Assembly (NCBI GenBank): GCA_012517815.1
Contig: JAAYUF010000139.1
Location: 1 to 38,222 of the forward strand
Direction: 5' to 3'
From: Clostridiales bacterium
GTDB taxonomy: Bacteria > Bacillota > Clostridia > Christensenellales > Aristaeellaceae
Length of the DNA: 38,222 nt
Position numbers and translations under genes: made by a program. A model generated the notes under the pieces. That model worked only from the letters and a program-made list of their open reading frames with translations, made no database searches and had not been told where the DNA came from. Positions 9,098 through 16,361 of the stretch are shown here, piece after piece (position 1 is the stretch's first letter; each line of letters begins with the position of its first letter).

Positions 9098-10072
9098 ATG
9101 CCAAACAAACTGATGGTGGTGATTCCCTGCTATAACGAGGAGGAAGTGCTCCACGAAACCGCGCGTCGGCTGACGGTCAAAATGGAGACGCTCACGGAAG
9201 CGGGCCTGTGCGACGCGAGCAGCCGCGTGCTGCTGGTGGACGACGGCAGCCGGGACCGCACGTGGGAGATCATCCAGTCGCTGCACCGGGAAAACCCGCT
9301 TTTTGAAGGTCTTCGGCTCAGCCGCAACCGCGGCCATCAGAACGCCCTGCTGGCGGGCCTGATGACCGCCCGCGACCACTGCGACGTGTCCATCTCCATG
9401 GACGCCGACCTGCAGGACGATATGGACGCGATGGACCGCTTCCTGCTGGCCTACCGCGAAGGTTGCGATATCGTCTATGGCGTGCGCAACAAGCGGGATA
9501 CCGATACCTTCTTCAAGCGCCAGTCGGCGTTGGCCTTTTACCGCCTGATGAAGGGCCTGGGGGTGGATATCACCTACAACCACGCGGATTACCGGCTGAT
9601 GAGCCGCCGCGCGCTGCAGGCGCTGGGCGAGTTCAGGGAAGTGAACCTGTTCCTGCGCGGGCTGGCGCCGCTGGTCGGCTTCCAGAGCGATACCGTGTAT
9701 TACGACCGCAGCGAGCGTTTCGCCGGGGAAAGCAAGTACCCGTTCAAGAAGATGCTGGCGTTCGCCATCGACGGCATCACCAGCTTCTCGGTGAAACCGC
9801 TGCGGCTGATTACCACGCTTGGGCTGGTGATTTTCGTGATTTCGCTGGCGATGCTGATCTACACGCTGATTTCCTTTATCGTGGGCAAAACGGTGATCGG
9901 GTGGACGAGCACGCTCGCCTCCATCTGGATGATCGGGGGCATTCAGCTGCTCAGCCTGGGCGTGATCGGGGAATACATCGGCAAAATCTACAACGAAACC
10001 AAGCGCAGGCCGCGTTTCATCATCGACCGGTACCTCAACGGGGAAGGCGCCGATCCCGTGCGGGATCAGTAA
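9098..10072 (+). CDS. GtrB/DPM1-like family 2 glycosyltransferase
   Basis: This 324-residue GT2 enzyme likely moves a sugar from a nucleotide donor to a polyprenyl phosphate at the inner face of the membrane. It has VVIPCYNEEE at the start, LLVDDGSRDRTWEI (nucleotide-binding Asp), SMDADLQDD (metal-binding DxD-type) and the SERFAGESKYPFKKM segment typical of the GtrB/ArnC group. Two C-terminal membrane helices follow (ITTLGLVIFVISLAMLIYTL and STLASIWMIGGIQLLSLGVI). The start is ATG 9098 after AAAGGAAG; the in-frame ATG at 9077 lacks a site. It is the last gene of the + strand group and precedes a 22-bp hairpin. The sugar and the acceptor cannot be told from the sequence. Confidence 0.9.
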   Translation: MPNKLMVVIPCYNEEEVLHETARRLTVKMETLTEAGLCDASSRVLLVDDGSRDRTWEIIQSLHRENPLFEGLRLSRNRGHQNALLAGLMTARDHCDVSISMDADLQDDMDAMDRFLLAYREGCDIVYGVRNKRDTDTFFKRQSALAFYRLMKGLGVDITYNHADYRLMSRRALQALGEFREVNLFLRGLAPLVGFQSDTVYYDRSERFAGESKYPFKKMLAFAIDGITSFSVKPLRLITTLGLVIFVISLAMLIYTLISFIVGKTVIGWTSTLASIWMIGGIQLLSLGVIGEYIGKIYNETKRRPRFIIDRYLNGEGADPVRDQ

Positions 10073-10095
10073 GCGCGGCATCGGGCGGAAGTGAA

Positions 10096-10144
10096 GACAG
10101 CCTGCGGGGGAGCCGGTTTATGACCGGCTCCCCCGCAGGCTGTC
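10096..10144 (+). terminator. Perfect 22-bp inverted repeat after the glycosyltransferase
   Basis: Arms 10096-10117 and 10123-10144 pair without mismatch around a 5-nt loop (TTATG). They contain GGGGGAGCCGG/CCGGCTCCCCC. It lies 24 bp after the stop codon. There is no T-tract after it, so it may end or protect the transcript rather than act as a textbook intrinsic terminator. Confidence 0.6.
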
Positions 10145-10557
10145 CAAGAACCCATGCAATAGGAAGCGCCGCTCGCCTCCCAGCTCTTCGGGCTGTTCGC
10201 CCGCTTCGGCAAAGTGTTTCGGGATGAGGCTTTGGGGCTCCGCCCCAAACCCAGCATGGGTTTCACCCTTGACCCGGCCCCGCTGCGGCAGGTGTTATTT
10301 AAGCAGTCTGGGGGTAAGCCGGCATCGGGCCGGCTCCCCCTGTGGCGCGTAGCGCCTGTGGAAGCGGGGGAGAGGACGAACGCGGCCGGACCCTGCGTTT
10401 CTTCCCCAAGAGGGATGCTCGGTTTCCAAAGACCGGCACAGCCGCATACCTTACAGCGCCTGCGGCGCCGTCCGTTCGCGCGCGAGGCACGCCGGCCTCG
10501 CAGGCTTTGGAGCCCTGCCCAAACCCGCGAGGCCGGCGGTCCCGCATGCTTCCATTC
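10145..10557. repeat. Gene-free, hairpin-rich interval
   Basis: No reading frame here has a convincing ribosome site or protein motif. The stretch carries several short palindromes: TTTGGGGC/GCCCCAAA (10231-10249); a bulged hairpin with AGCCGGC/GCCGGCT inside GGGGG/CCCCC (10310-10340), whose core repeats that of the 22-bp hairpin just upstream; and GCCGGCCTCGC/GCGAGGCCGGC (10491-10537), whose loop carries a second CTTTGG...CCAAAC block. It looks like clustered intergenic palindromic elements. No known RNA family was recognised. Confidence 0.5.
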
Positions 10558-10592
10558 TCAAAGAAAAGACGCGGGGATCGGATCGCCCCGCG
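10558..10592 (-). terminator. Intrinsic terminator of the - strand EEP gene
   Basis: On the - strand the stem CGCGGGG/CCCCGCG (10570-10576 and 10586-10592, 9-nt loop) is followed by TCTTTTCTTT. It lies ~47 bp beyond the stop codon of the gene at 10639-11709. Confidence 0.75.
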
Positions 10593-10638
10593 CCTGTAGA
10601 AACCCGATCTCCCTGCGCCCTCTGTTGAACGACGCGCC

Positions 10639-11709
10639 TCAGGGCAGCAGCGTAAACTCCATCACCACCGGGTGGTGGTCGGAATTGCGGAAGTTCAGGT
10701 CGACCGTTTCCACGCGGTTCACCTTCACGTTCGCCGATACGATAAACCCGTCGATCACATAGGCTACCAGCGTGTCCCGGTTTCCGTCGTAGGGCGCGGC
10801 CAGCGCGCGGCACGTGGGCACGCTGATGTCGTAGGCAAACGAGAAGCCCTCGGGCAGGTCGTTCTCATCCAGCAAGCCGGGCACCCAACTGGCATCGGCC
10901 GGCAAGGGGTACTTCTGCAACGCGCCGGGAAACGACTGGTTGAAGTCGCCGCCCGCGATCACATAATTGCCGTTACGGTATTCGGCCTTCAGCAGTTCGC
11001 TGAGCACCTGCATCTGTTTCTTTCGCCCGTCGTCGGTGGAGTACGCCTCCATGTGCAGGTTTACCAGCACCAGTTCGTTGTCGCGGTCCGCCAGCGGCAG
11101 GCGCTCCACCAGCAGGCAGCGCTTGAGGTTCGCCACGCGCGTCGGCCAGCTGAACGGCACGGGCAGCGCCTCGCGGGTCGCGTTTTCCACCGCCAGGTTG
11201 TTCAGCGTCGTCAGCCCGCTTTCCACCTTGCCAATCGGCGGCCAGGGAATCGGCACGAACGGGCAGCGGTAGTTATACGCAAAGGCAGAACCCATTGCGA
11301 GCCCGCGCGCGAAATAGGCGGATTCGTTGATCTGAAAACTACGCCGGGAATCGGTGTCCGTCTCCTGCAGGAAGCAGATATCCGCGTCTTGCAGCGACAG
11401 CGCGCTGACGAGGCCGGACAGGTTATCCTCCACCTCCGCCTTGTCTTTGGGCAGGACGTTTTTTCCGCCGTCCATGAAAAAGTCCTCATCGCGCCCGAGG
11501 CCGCCGTAGCCGATGTTGAGGCTGGCCAGCGTGTAGCGCCGACCGACCTGCGCCGTGTCGTGACGCGCGCCGGCGTAGACGGTCAAGGTTTCCACATCGG
11601 CGGGCATGTATTCCGTGGCGCTCAGCCACGCGATCAGCCCGGCCGCCGCGACAATCACCGTCAGAATCAGGATGCCAAGAACCTTGAGCAAACCGCGCAG
11701 CACACGCAT
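10639..11709 (-). CDS. Membrane-anchored endonuclease/exonuclease/phosphatase-fold protein
   Basis: The protein has 356 residues. Residues ~5-30 are one hydrophobic helix (VLGILILTVIVAAAGLIAWL); the rest is an EEP (DNase I-like) domain, probably outside the membrane. Family signatures are visible: TLASLNIGYGG near the start, CFLQETDTD with the catalytic Glu, VIAGGDFNQS with Asp and Asn, and the terminal NSDHHPVVMEF with the Asp-His pair. Members hydrolyse phosphodiester or phosphomonoester bonds in nucleic acids, phospholipids or inositol phosphates; the substrate is not decided here. The start is ATG 11709 with a GGGGGA site. The same frame runs open further upstream through the next gene, but that part is not coding. 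Confidence 0.85.
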   Translation of the reverse strand: MRVLRGLLKVLGILILTVIVAAAGLIAWLSATEYMPADVETLTVYAGARHDTAQVGRRYTLASLNIGYGGLGRDEDFFMDGGKNVLPKDKAEVEDNLSGLVSALSLQDADICFLQETDTDSRRSFQINESAYFARGLAMGSAFAYNYRCPFVPIPWPPIGKVESGLTTLNNLAVENATREALPVPFSWPTRVANLKRCLLVERLPLADRDNELVLVNLHMEAYSTDDGRKKQMQVLSELLKAEYRNGNYVIAGGDFNQSFPGALQKYPLPADASWVPGLLDENDLPEGFSFAYDISVPTCRALAAPYDGNRDTLVAYVIDGFIVSANVKVNRVETVDLNFRNSDHHPVVMEFTLLP

Positions 11710-11820
11710 GGCGCTTCCCCCGCTGTTTCCGGCGCCGGCACGGCGCCTGTTGAATCGATCGATCCGGCATGCGCGCCGCCCGCCGGGGCGCGCCGCCTGT
11801 CCCGTGGTTTTCAAGCGAAT

Positions 11821-11858
11821 GCCTTCGGACGCCTGCCGTTTGGGCGTCGTCCGAAGGC
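11821..11858 (-). terminator. Hairpin between QueG-like and EEP genes
   Basis: Arms GCCTTCGGACG (11821-11831) and CGTCCGAAGGC (11848-11858) pair fully. The hairpin lies 12 bp beyond the QueG-like stop. The sequence after it on the - strand is not T-rich, so termination may be partial. Confidence 0.45.
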
Positions 11859-11870
11859 TTCTCCTTTGTT

Positions 11871-12587
11871 TCAGTCGGCTGCCGCCTGCACGGAGGGGCG
11901 CATCATCCCGCGGTTGACCTCGCCCAGACAATAGGGGCACACGTCCCGGCAACGGTAGCACCTGATCTTCCACTCGCCGCCGTTTTCTCCGCCGAAAGCG
12001 TAATCCAGGCATACGGCCTGCCGCATGGCCGGCTCGCCCAGCGCCTGGACCGGGCAGACGTCTACGCACAGGCTGCAGCCCTCGCAGTACCGGTTGGCCA
12101 AAAGCGGATCCGGCGCAAGCGGCAGCTCGCAAAGGATCGCGCTCAGCCATACCATGTTGCCGAACTGCGGCGTGATCAGCAGGGTGTTTCGGCCGATCAC
12201 GCCCAGCCCCGCCGCCTGCGCCGCGTGTTTGGCGGAGAGGATGTTGCGCATCCGGCCGTCGGCCGGGTCCCGCTCGGTGGGGCCCACGGCGTCGGTAGGC
12301 ACGGCGACCGCGCCGGTCTTTTCCAGATCGCAGCAGAATTGCAGCGTCAGCTGATCCAGCCAGTCGCTCAGGAGGTTGCGCGCGAGGGTGTAGGGCACGG
12401 TGGAACCGCATCGCAGCGTTCCCGCCGGGAAACGGCGGGCAACGACGATCACCGACTGCGCCCCGGGCAGCACATCCCGGGGATGGAACCCGGAGGGCGC
12501 GTCGGCGAAGCGATCCACGGACGCGATGCCGCACAGATCGGCGCCGTGTTCCGTGAAATACGCCTTGATTTCAGACGAGGTGCGCAT
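11871..12587 (-). CDS. Short QueG-like (epoxyqueuosine reductase family) iron-sulfur protein
   Basis: The protein has 238 residues. The N-terminal half has the family's look, with GADLCGIASVDRF, SVIVVARRFP, then AAQAAGLGVIGRNTLLITPQFG. The C-terminal half carries two ferredoxin-like cysteine sets, YCEGCSLCVDVCPVQAL and CYRCRDVCPYCLG, enough for two [4Fe-4S] clusters. True QueG reduces epoxyqueuosine in tRNA and is longer (~300-380 residues with a C-terminal extension). This short form is frequent in anaerobes and its reaction is unproven, so I give no gene symbol. The start is ATG 12587 with AAGGAGAGG upstream. A separate promoter lies at 12632-12660, and there is no queuosine gene next to it. 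Confidence 0.82.
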   Translation of the reverse strand: MRTSSEIKAYFTEHGADLCGIASVDRFADAPSGFHPRDVLPGAQSVIVVARRFPAGTLRCGSTVPYTLARNLLSDWLDQLTLQFCCDLEKTGAVAVPTDAVGPTERDPADGRMRNILSAKHAAQAAGLGVIGRNTLLITPQFGNMVWLSAILCELPLAPDPLLANRYCEGCSLCVDVCPVQALGEPAMRQAVCLDYAFGGENGGEWKIRCYRCRDVCPYCLGEVNRGMMRPSVQAAAD

Positions 12588-12631
12588 GGCATTCCTCTCC
12601 TTCTAAACGCGGCGGCTTTTCAGTTTATACC

Positions 12632-12660
12632 ATTATAGCAGAAGCGACAGTCGAACGCAA
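12632..12660 (-). promoter_or_regulatory. Predicted promoter of the QueG-like gene
   Basis: On the - strand TATAAT (12637-12632) is preceded, after 17 bp, by TTGCGT (12660-12655). The -10 is perfect and the -35 is half-matching. The leader to ATG 12587 is ~38 nt. Confidence 0.6.
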
Positions 12661-12686
12661 AGCAAAACAAACGGGAAAGCAGGGCA

Positions 12687-12754
12687 GCAGGACAAGCGGA
12701 ACAGCGGAAAATGCAGAATGAGCCGGACAGCGGAACGGCAGGACAAGCGGAACA
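12687..12754. repeat. 17-nt direct repeat in the xylB/QueG-like gap
   Basis: GCAGGACAAGCGGAACA occurs at 12687-12703 and again at 12738-12754. Between them are further GCGGAA units. The flanking gap (12588-12842) has no gene. Its function is unknown; it may simply be slippage or recombination debris. Confidence 0.6.
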
Positions 12755-12760
12755 TGCGAA

Positions 12761-12794
12761 ACGGGGGACGCGCCCGTTTGGCCGCGTCCCCCGT
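12761..12794 (-). terminator. Hairpin terminator after xylB
   Basis: The 12-bp arms ACGGGGGACGCG (12761-12772) and CGCGTCCCCCGT (12783-12794) enclose a 10-nt loop, ~48 bp beyond the xylB stop. There is only a short T run after it on the - strand (TTCG). Confidence 0.65.
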
Positions 12795-12842
12795 GTTTGC
12801 GTTGGCGATCGGTCGGCGCGCCCGTTGAACGCGTCCTGCCGG

Positions 12843-14369
12843 TTATTGGGCCAGGCGCTTGAAAGCGTCTTTGAGCGCCGGGTAGAGCTGCCGGTACTGG
12901 TCGTAGCAGGCCGCGTAGGCCGGCTGGTTGGCGGCGACCGGTTCCTGCGTGACGCCGGTGTGGATCATCCGGTCGCACGCTTCGCGTACGCTGGGGTACA
13001 GGCCCGTGCCCACGCCTGCTAGGATTGCCACGCCAAGCGCGGGGCCTTCCTTGCTCTGGGTGGTGCATACGGGGCAGCCGAACACATCCGCCAGCATCTG
13101 CCGCCACAGTTCGCTTCGGCCTCCGCCTCCGGTGGCCAGCATCTGCGCGGGGGTCACGCCCATCTCGCCCAGCACGTTGAGGCAATCCTTGAGGGAGTAG
13201 CTCACGCCCTCCATCACCGCGCGGATCAGGTCGCGCTTCCGGTGCATGGCCGAGAGGCCGAAGAACACGCCGCGGCAGTCCGGGTCCAGGTGCGGGGTAC
13301 GCTCGCCCATCAGGTAGGGCAGGTAGAAAAGCCGGTTGGCGCCGATGGGGCTTAAGGCCGCCTCGCGGTTCATCAGGTCGTAGGGGTCGATATCCATGGC
13401 GGCGGCCGCGTCGATCTCCGCGTGGCAGAATGTGTCGCGGAACCATTTGAGCGACAGGCCCGCTGCCTGCGTGACGCCCATCACGTGCCACGCGCCGGGC
13501 ACGGCGCAGCAGAAGGTGTGCACCCGTCCCAGGGGGTCGATGGCCAGCTGATCGGTATGGGCGAACACCACGCCGCTGGTGCCGATGGTCGTAAACGCGC
13601 GGCCGTCCGCCACCACGCCGGTGCCCACGGCGGCCGCGGCATTGTCGCCCGCGCCGCCCACCACGAGGGTTTTCTCGCTAAGGCCCGTCAGGGCGGCCGC
13701 CTCGGCGTGGATGTGACCGGTGACTTCCGGGCTTTCGTACACCTTGCCCAGATAATCCGGGTTGATGCCCAGCTTGTCCAGCACCTCCGCACTCCAGCGG
13801 CGGTTGGGCACATCCAGCAGTTGCATGCCGCTGGCGTCGCTCACCTCGGTGGCGAAATCGCCGGTGAGCTTGTAGCGCAGGTAGTCCTTGGGCAAAAGGA
13901 TATGGCGGCAGCGGGCGTACACGTCCGGCTCGTGCTTTTGCACCCAGCGGATCTTGCCCGCCGTGAAGCCGGTGAGCGCGGGGTTGGCGGTGATCTCGAT
14001 CAGCCGCCCGGCCCCGATAAGCGCGGTGATCTCCGCGCATTCCTCGCCCGTGCGCTGGTCGCACCAGATGATGGAGGGGCGCAGCACCTCGCCGTTTTCG
14101 GCAAGCATCACCAGGCCGTGCATCTGGCCGCTGATGCCCAGGCCGACGATGGCCTCGGGATCGACGCCGCTGTCCCGAATCACGCGGGACAGGGTCGCAA
14201 CCGCGGCGTTCCACCAGTCCTCCGGGGCCTGTTCCGCCCAGCCGTTGCGGGGCTGGCTCATGGGGTACTCCACCGTGGCGCTGGCGACCGCCGCGCCGTT
14301 TTGCGCAAACAGGACGGTTTTGGTGCCGCTGGTGCCCAGATCGATGCCCAGCAGATACTTCTCGCTCAT
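12843..14369 (-). CDS. xylB: Xylulokinase
   Basis: This enzyme phosphorylates D-xylulose to xylulose 5-phosphate with ATP, feeding the pentose phosphate route. At 508 residues it is a full-length FGGY kinase: LLGIDLGTSGTKTVLF (phosphate-binding loop 1), GISGQMHGLVML and IIWCDQRT (substrate site, typical of XylB), VVGGAGDNAAAAVGTGV with the catalytic Asp, and ATGGGGRSELWRQMLADVFG near the C-terminus. I chose ATG 14369, preceded by a GAGGAG site; an upstream in-frame start at 14393 overlaps xylA. It follows xylA after 10 bp, so the two are co-transcribed and probably translationally coupled. Confidence 0.95.
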   Translation of the reverse strand: MSEKYLLGIDLGTSGTKTVLFAQNGAAVASATVEYPMSQPRNGWAEQAPEDWWNAAVATLSRVIRDSGVDPEAIVGLGISGQMHGLVMLAENGEVLRPSIIWCDQRTGEECAEITALIGAGRLIEITANPALTGFTAGKIRWVQKHEPDVYARCRHILLPKDYLRYKLTGDFATEVSDASGMQLLDVPNRRWSAEVLDKLGINPDYLGKVYESPEVTGHIHAEAAALTGLSEKTLVVGGAGDNAAAAVGTGVVADGRAFTTIGTSGVVFAHTDQLAIDPLGRVHTFCCAVPGAWHVMGVTQAAGLSLKWFRDTFCHAEIDAAAAMDIDPYDLMNREAALSPIGANRLFYLPYLMGERTPHLDPDCRGVFFGLSAMHRKRDLIRAVMEGVSYSLKDCLNVLGEMGVTPAQMLATGGGGRSELWRQMLADVFGCPVCTTQSKEGPALGVAILAGVGTGLYPSVREACDRMIHTGVTQEPVAANQPAYAACYDQYRQLYPALKDAFKRLAQ

Positions 14370-14379
14370 CGCCCGCTCC

Positions 14380-15705
14380 TCACGCCTGCCCAAACAGGAT
14401 CTGGTTCATGACCGACTCCAGGTACTCCTGCCGGCCGCTGCCGGGGAGCGCCGGCGCGCCGTTTTGGCTGGCGACGGCCGCGCATTCCGAAAGCGACGCC
14501 TGCCCGGCCCGAATCTTCCGGCCGATTTCGGTATCGCGGTAGCTGGCGTAGCGGTTGTTCACGAATTCGTCCACGCGGCCGTCCTCGATGATGGCCGCGG
14601 CCTTGATCAGGCCCAGTGCGAAAGTGTCCATGCCCAGCACAAAGGCCTGGAACATGTCCTCGAAGGTATAGCTGGAGCGGCGGGTTTTGGCGTCGAAGTT
14701 GAAGCCGCCGGTCAGGCCGCCCGCCTTGAGCACTTCGTACATGCAAAGCGTCGTATCGTATACGTTGTAGGGGAACTCGTCCGTATCCCAGCCCAGCAGC
14801 AGGTCGCCGGTGTTGGCATCCACCGAGCCCAGCATCCCGTTAACGGCGCTCACCCGCAGGTCGTGCTGGAAGGTGTGCCCGGCCAGCGTGGCGTGGTTGG
14901 CCTCGATGTTCATCTTGAAGTCCTTGTCCAGCCCGTAGTAGCGCAGGAATCCGATGGCCGTGGCCGCGTCGAAATCGTATTGGTGCTTCATGGGCTCCTT
15001 GGGCTTGGGCTCGATGTAAAAATCGCCCGTAAAGCCGATAGAGCGTCCGTATTCCACGGCCATCCTCATCAGCGCGGCGATATTTTCCTGCTCGAACTTC
15101 ATGTCGGTGTTCATCAGGGTTTCATAGCCTTCGCGCCCGCCCCAGAACACATAGCCCCGGCCGCCCAGCTTCACGGTGCACTCCAGCGCCTTTTTAATCT
15201 GCGCGGCGGCGTGGCAGAACACATCCACGCTGTTGGAGGAGCCCGCGCCGTTCATGAAGCGGGGGTTGGAGAACATGTTGGCGGTGCCCCACAGGCACCG
15301 GATGTCGGTGCCCTTCATTTTCTCCAGGATGTAGTCGGTAATCTCGTCCAGCCGGGCGTTGGTCTGGTCGATGGTGGCCGCCTCGGGCACCAGATCCACG
15401 TCGTGGAAACAGAAGTAGCGCACGCCCAGTTTTTGCATGAACTCAAAGCCCGCGTCCACCTTCGCGCGGGCGTGGGCCATGGTGCCGGGCTCCGCGCCGA
15501 AGGATTTGTCCGCCGTGCCGGGGCCGAACATATCCGTGCCGGTCGCGCAGAGGTTATGCCACCACGCCATGGCAAAAGGCAGGTGTTCGCTCATTTTCTT
15601 ACCGAGGATCACGCGGTCGGGGTTATAATACTTGAACGCCAGAGGATTTTTCGATTCGGCCCCCTCAAAGTGGACCTTGGAGAGAGACTGAAAGATTTCT
15701 GCCAT
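14380..15705 (-). CDS. xylA: Xylose isomerase
   Basis: This enzyme converts D-xylose to D-xylulose in the cytoplasm using two divalent metals. The 441 residues match the long clostridial/E. coli class II enzyme. Signatures include [13 protein letters not shown] with the ring-opening His, [36 protein letters not shown] with metal ligands, and [19 protein letters not shown] with further Asp ligands. The start is ATG 15705 after an AAAGGAG site. It is first in the xylAB unit, with its own promoter (15788-15816) and a regulator palindrome (15758-15773) in the leader. Confidence 0.97.
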   Translation of the reverse strand: MAEIFQSLSKVHFEGAESKNPLAFKYYNPDRVILGKKMSEHLPFAMAWWHNLCATGTDMFGPGTADKSFGAEPGTMAHARAKVDAGFEFMQKLGVRYFCFHDVDLVPEAATIDQTNARLDEITDYILEKMKGTDIRCLWGTANMFSNPRFMNGAGSSNSVDVFCHAAAQIKKALECTVKLGGRGYVFWGGREGYETLMNTDMKFEQENIAALMRMAVEYGRSIGFTGDFYIEPKPKEPMKHQYDFDAATAIGFLRYYGLDKDFKMNIEANHATLAGHTFQHDLRVSAVNGMLGSVDANTGDLLLGWDTDEFPYNVYDTTLCMYEVLKAGGLTGGFNFDAKTRRSSYTFEDMFQAFVLGMDTFALGLIKAAAIIEDGRVDEFVNNRYASYRDTEIGRKIRAGQASLSECAAVASQNGAPALPGSGRQEYLESVMNQILFGQA

Positions 15706-15757
15706 CGGAAACCGCTCCTTTCCCGCCCGGGATGGTGTTTGTGGTTATATGTTAGTC

Positions 15758-15773
15758 GTGTGCCCGAGCACAC
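15758..15773. promoter_or_regulatory. Operator palindrome upstream of xylA
   Basis: GTGTGC-CCGA-GCACAC has perfect 6-bp arms. It begins 14 bp downstream of the xylA -10 box, so a bound repressor would block initiation or early elongation. The reverse complement, GTGTGCTCGGGCACAC, differs at only two positions from the site before chvE (ATGTGCTCGGACACAC). It is therefore a likely target of the adjacent LacI-family regulator. Confidence 0.78.
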
Positions 15774-15787
15774 TAATGCCTTGGGAC

Positions 15788-15816
15788 ATTGTACCGCATC
15801 TCGCGTCCTTTGTCAA
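15788..15816 (-). promoter_or_regulatory. xylA promoter
   Basis: On the - strand TTGACA (15816-15811), a 17-bp spacer and TACAAT (15793-15788). It has a full -35 match and a 5/6 -10 match. Initiation near 15781 would give a leader of ~75 nt. Confidence 0.85.
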
Positions 15817-15914
15817 TCGCTTCCGTTTCAAATCGCGGTACCGGGTGCGCAAACGCCGGCCCGCTGCCTATGATGCCGGCAGGCTTGCCGCGCCGCTCGG
15901 GGGTTTGACGGGCG

Positions 15915-16313
15915 GCCGAGCCTTCCCGCGGGCGGGCTGCACGCTGTGATTTTGTTCCACCTTGAACGCTACACCGCGCCGAGCCCTCCCGCGGGCGGGA
16001 TGCACGGCCGCAGTCGGGCTGTTGCGCGCCATCACAGGCGCAGAGCCTTCCCGCGGGCGGGATGCACGAGCAGGTCATAGGTGGCGTTGAGGTCGCGGGA
16101 GCCGAGCCCTCCCGCGGGCGGGATGCACGGCCGCAGTCGGGCTGTTGCGCGCCATCACAGGCGCAGAGCCCTCCCGCGCGCGGGATGCACCTGCCGGCGG
16201 GCACCATCACCACCACATCCGCCGCAGAGCCCTCCCGCGCGCGGGATGCACTTGCCACAGGGGAATATATCGGGTCACGGATATCGCAGAGCCCTCCCGC
16301 GCGCGGGATGCAC
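15915..16313. CRISPR. Short CRISPR-like array: seven 28-nt repeats, six spacers, no cas genes nearby
   Basis: Repeats start at 15915, 15978, 16040, 16101, 16163, 16224 and 16286, each 28 nt. The consensus begins GC(C/A)GAGCC(C/T), has the palindromic core TCCCGCG(G/C)GCGGGA and ends TGCAC. Spacers are 33-35 nt. Repeat length, GC hairpin and GGGATGNAC-like 3' end resemble type I-E. Repeats 1-4 have a GG centre and repeats 5-7 a GC centre. Repeat 1 is the most altered (GGCTGCAC end). Several spacers read as open protein frames, as expected for captured coding DNA. No AT-rich leader is obvious on either side: ~50 bp separate the array from the regulator stop, and ~100 bp from the xylA promoter. 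A tandem palindromic element is the alternative. Confidence 0.72.
15978..16170. repeat. Exact 70-bp duplication inside the array (duplicate spacer)
   Basis: Positions 15978-16047 and 16101-16170 are identical: a whole repeat, a 34-nt spacer (starting GGCCGCAGTCGGGCTG) and the first 8 nt of the next repeat. The offset is 123 bp, two units. It indicates unit duplication by recombination between repeats rather than two independent acquisitions. Confidence 0.9.
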
Positions 16314-16361
16314 CCAGGCGGCGGCGGCTGTACCAGCTTCGCTGCGCGAAGCGGCCCCGGC

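Noticed and set aside
7292-10081. 929-residue open frame on the - strand
   Set aside because: It is the antisense shadow of the caspase-like and glycosyltransferase genes. It is His/Gln/Arg/Ala-rich, has no domain, and results from high GC and few stops. The same applies to long - strand frames at 29410-31656, 34087-35523 and 35675-37498.
10639-12534. Single 631-residue protein fusing the EEP domain to an upstream extension
   Set aside because: The upstream part overlaps the QueG-like gene in another frame and is Arg/Pro/Gly-rich noise. The EEP gene has its own ATG and ribosome site at 11709.
15773-16258. - strand protein with repeated RPREGSA units
   Set aside because: The repeating peptide is only the translation of the CRISPR-like repeats and has no ribosome site.
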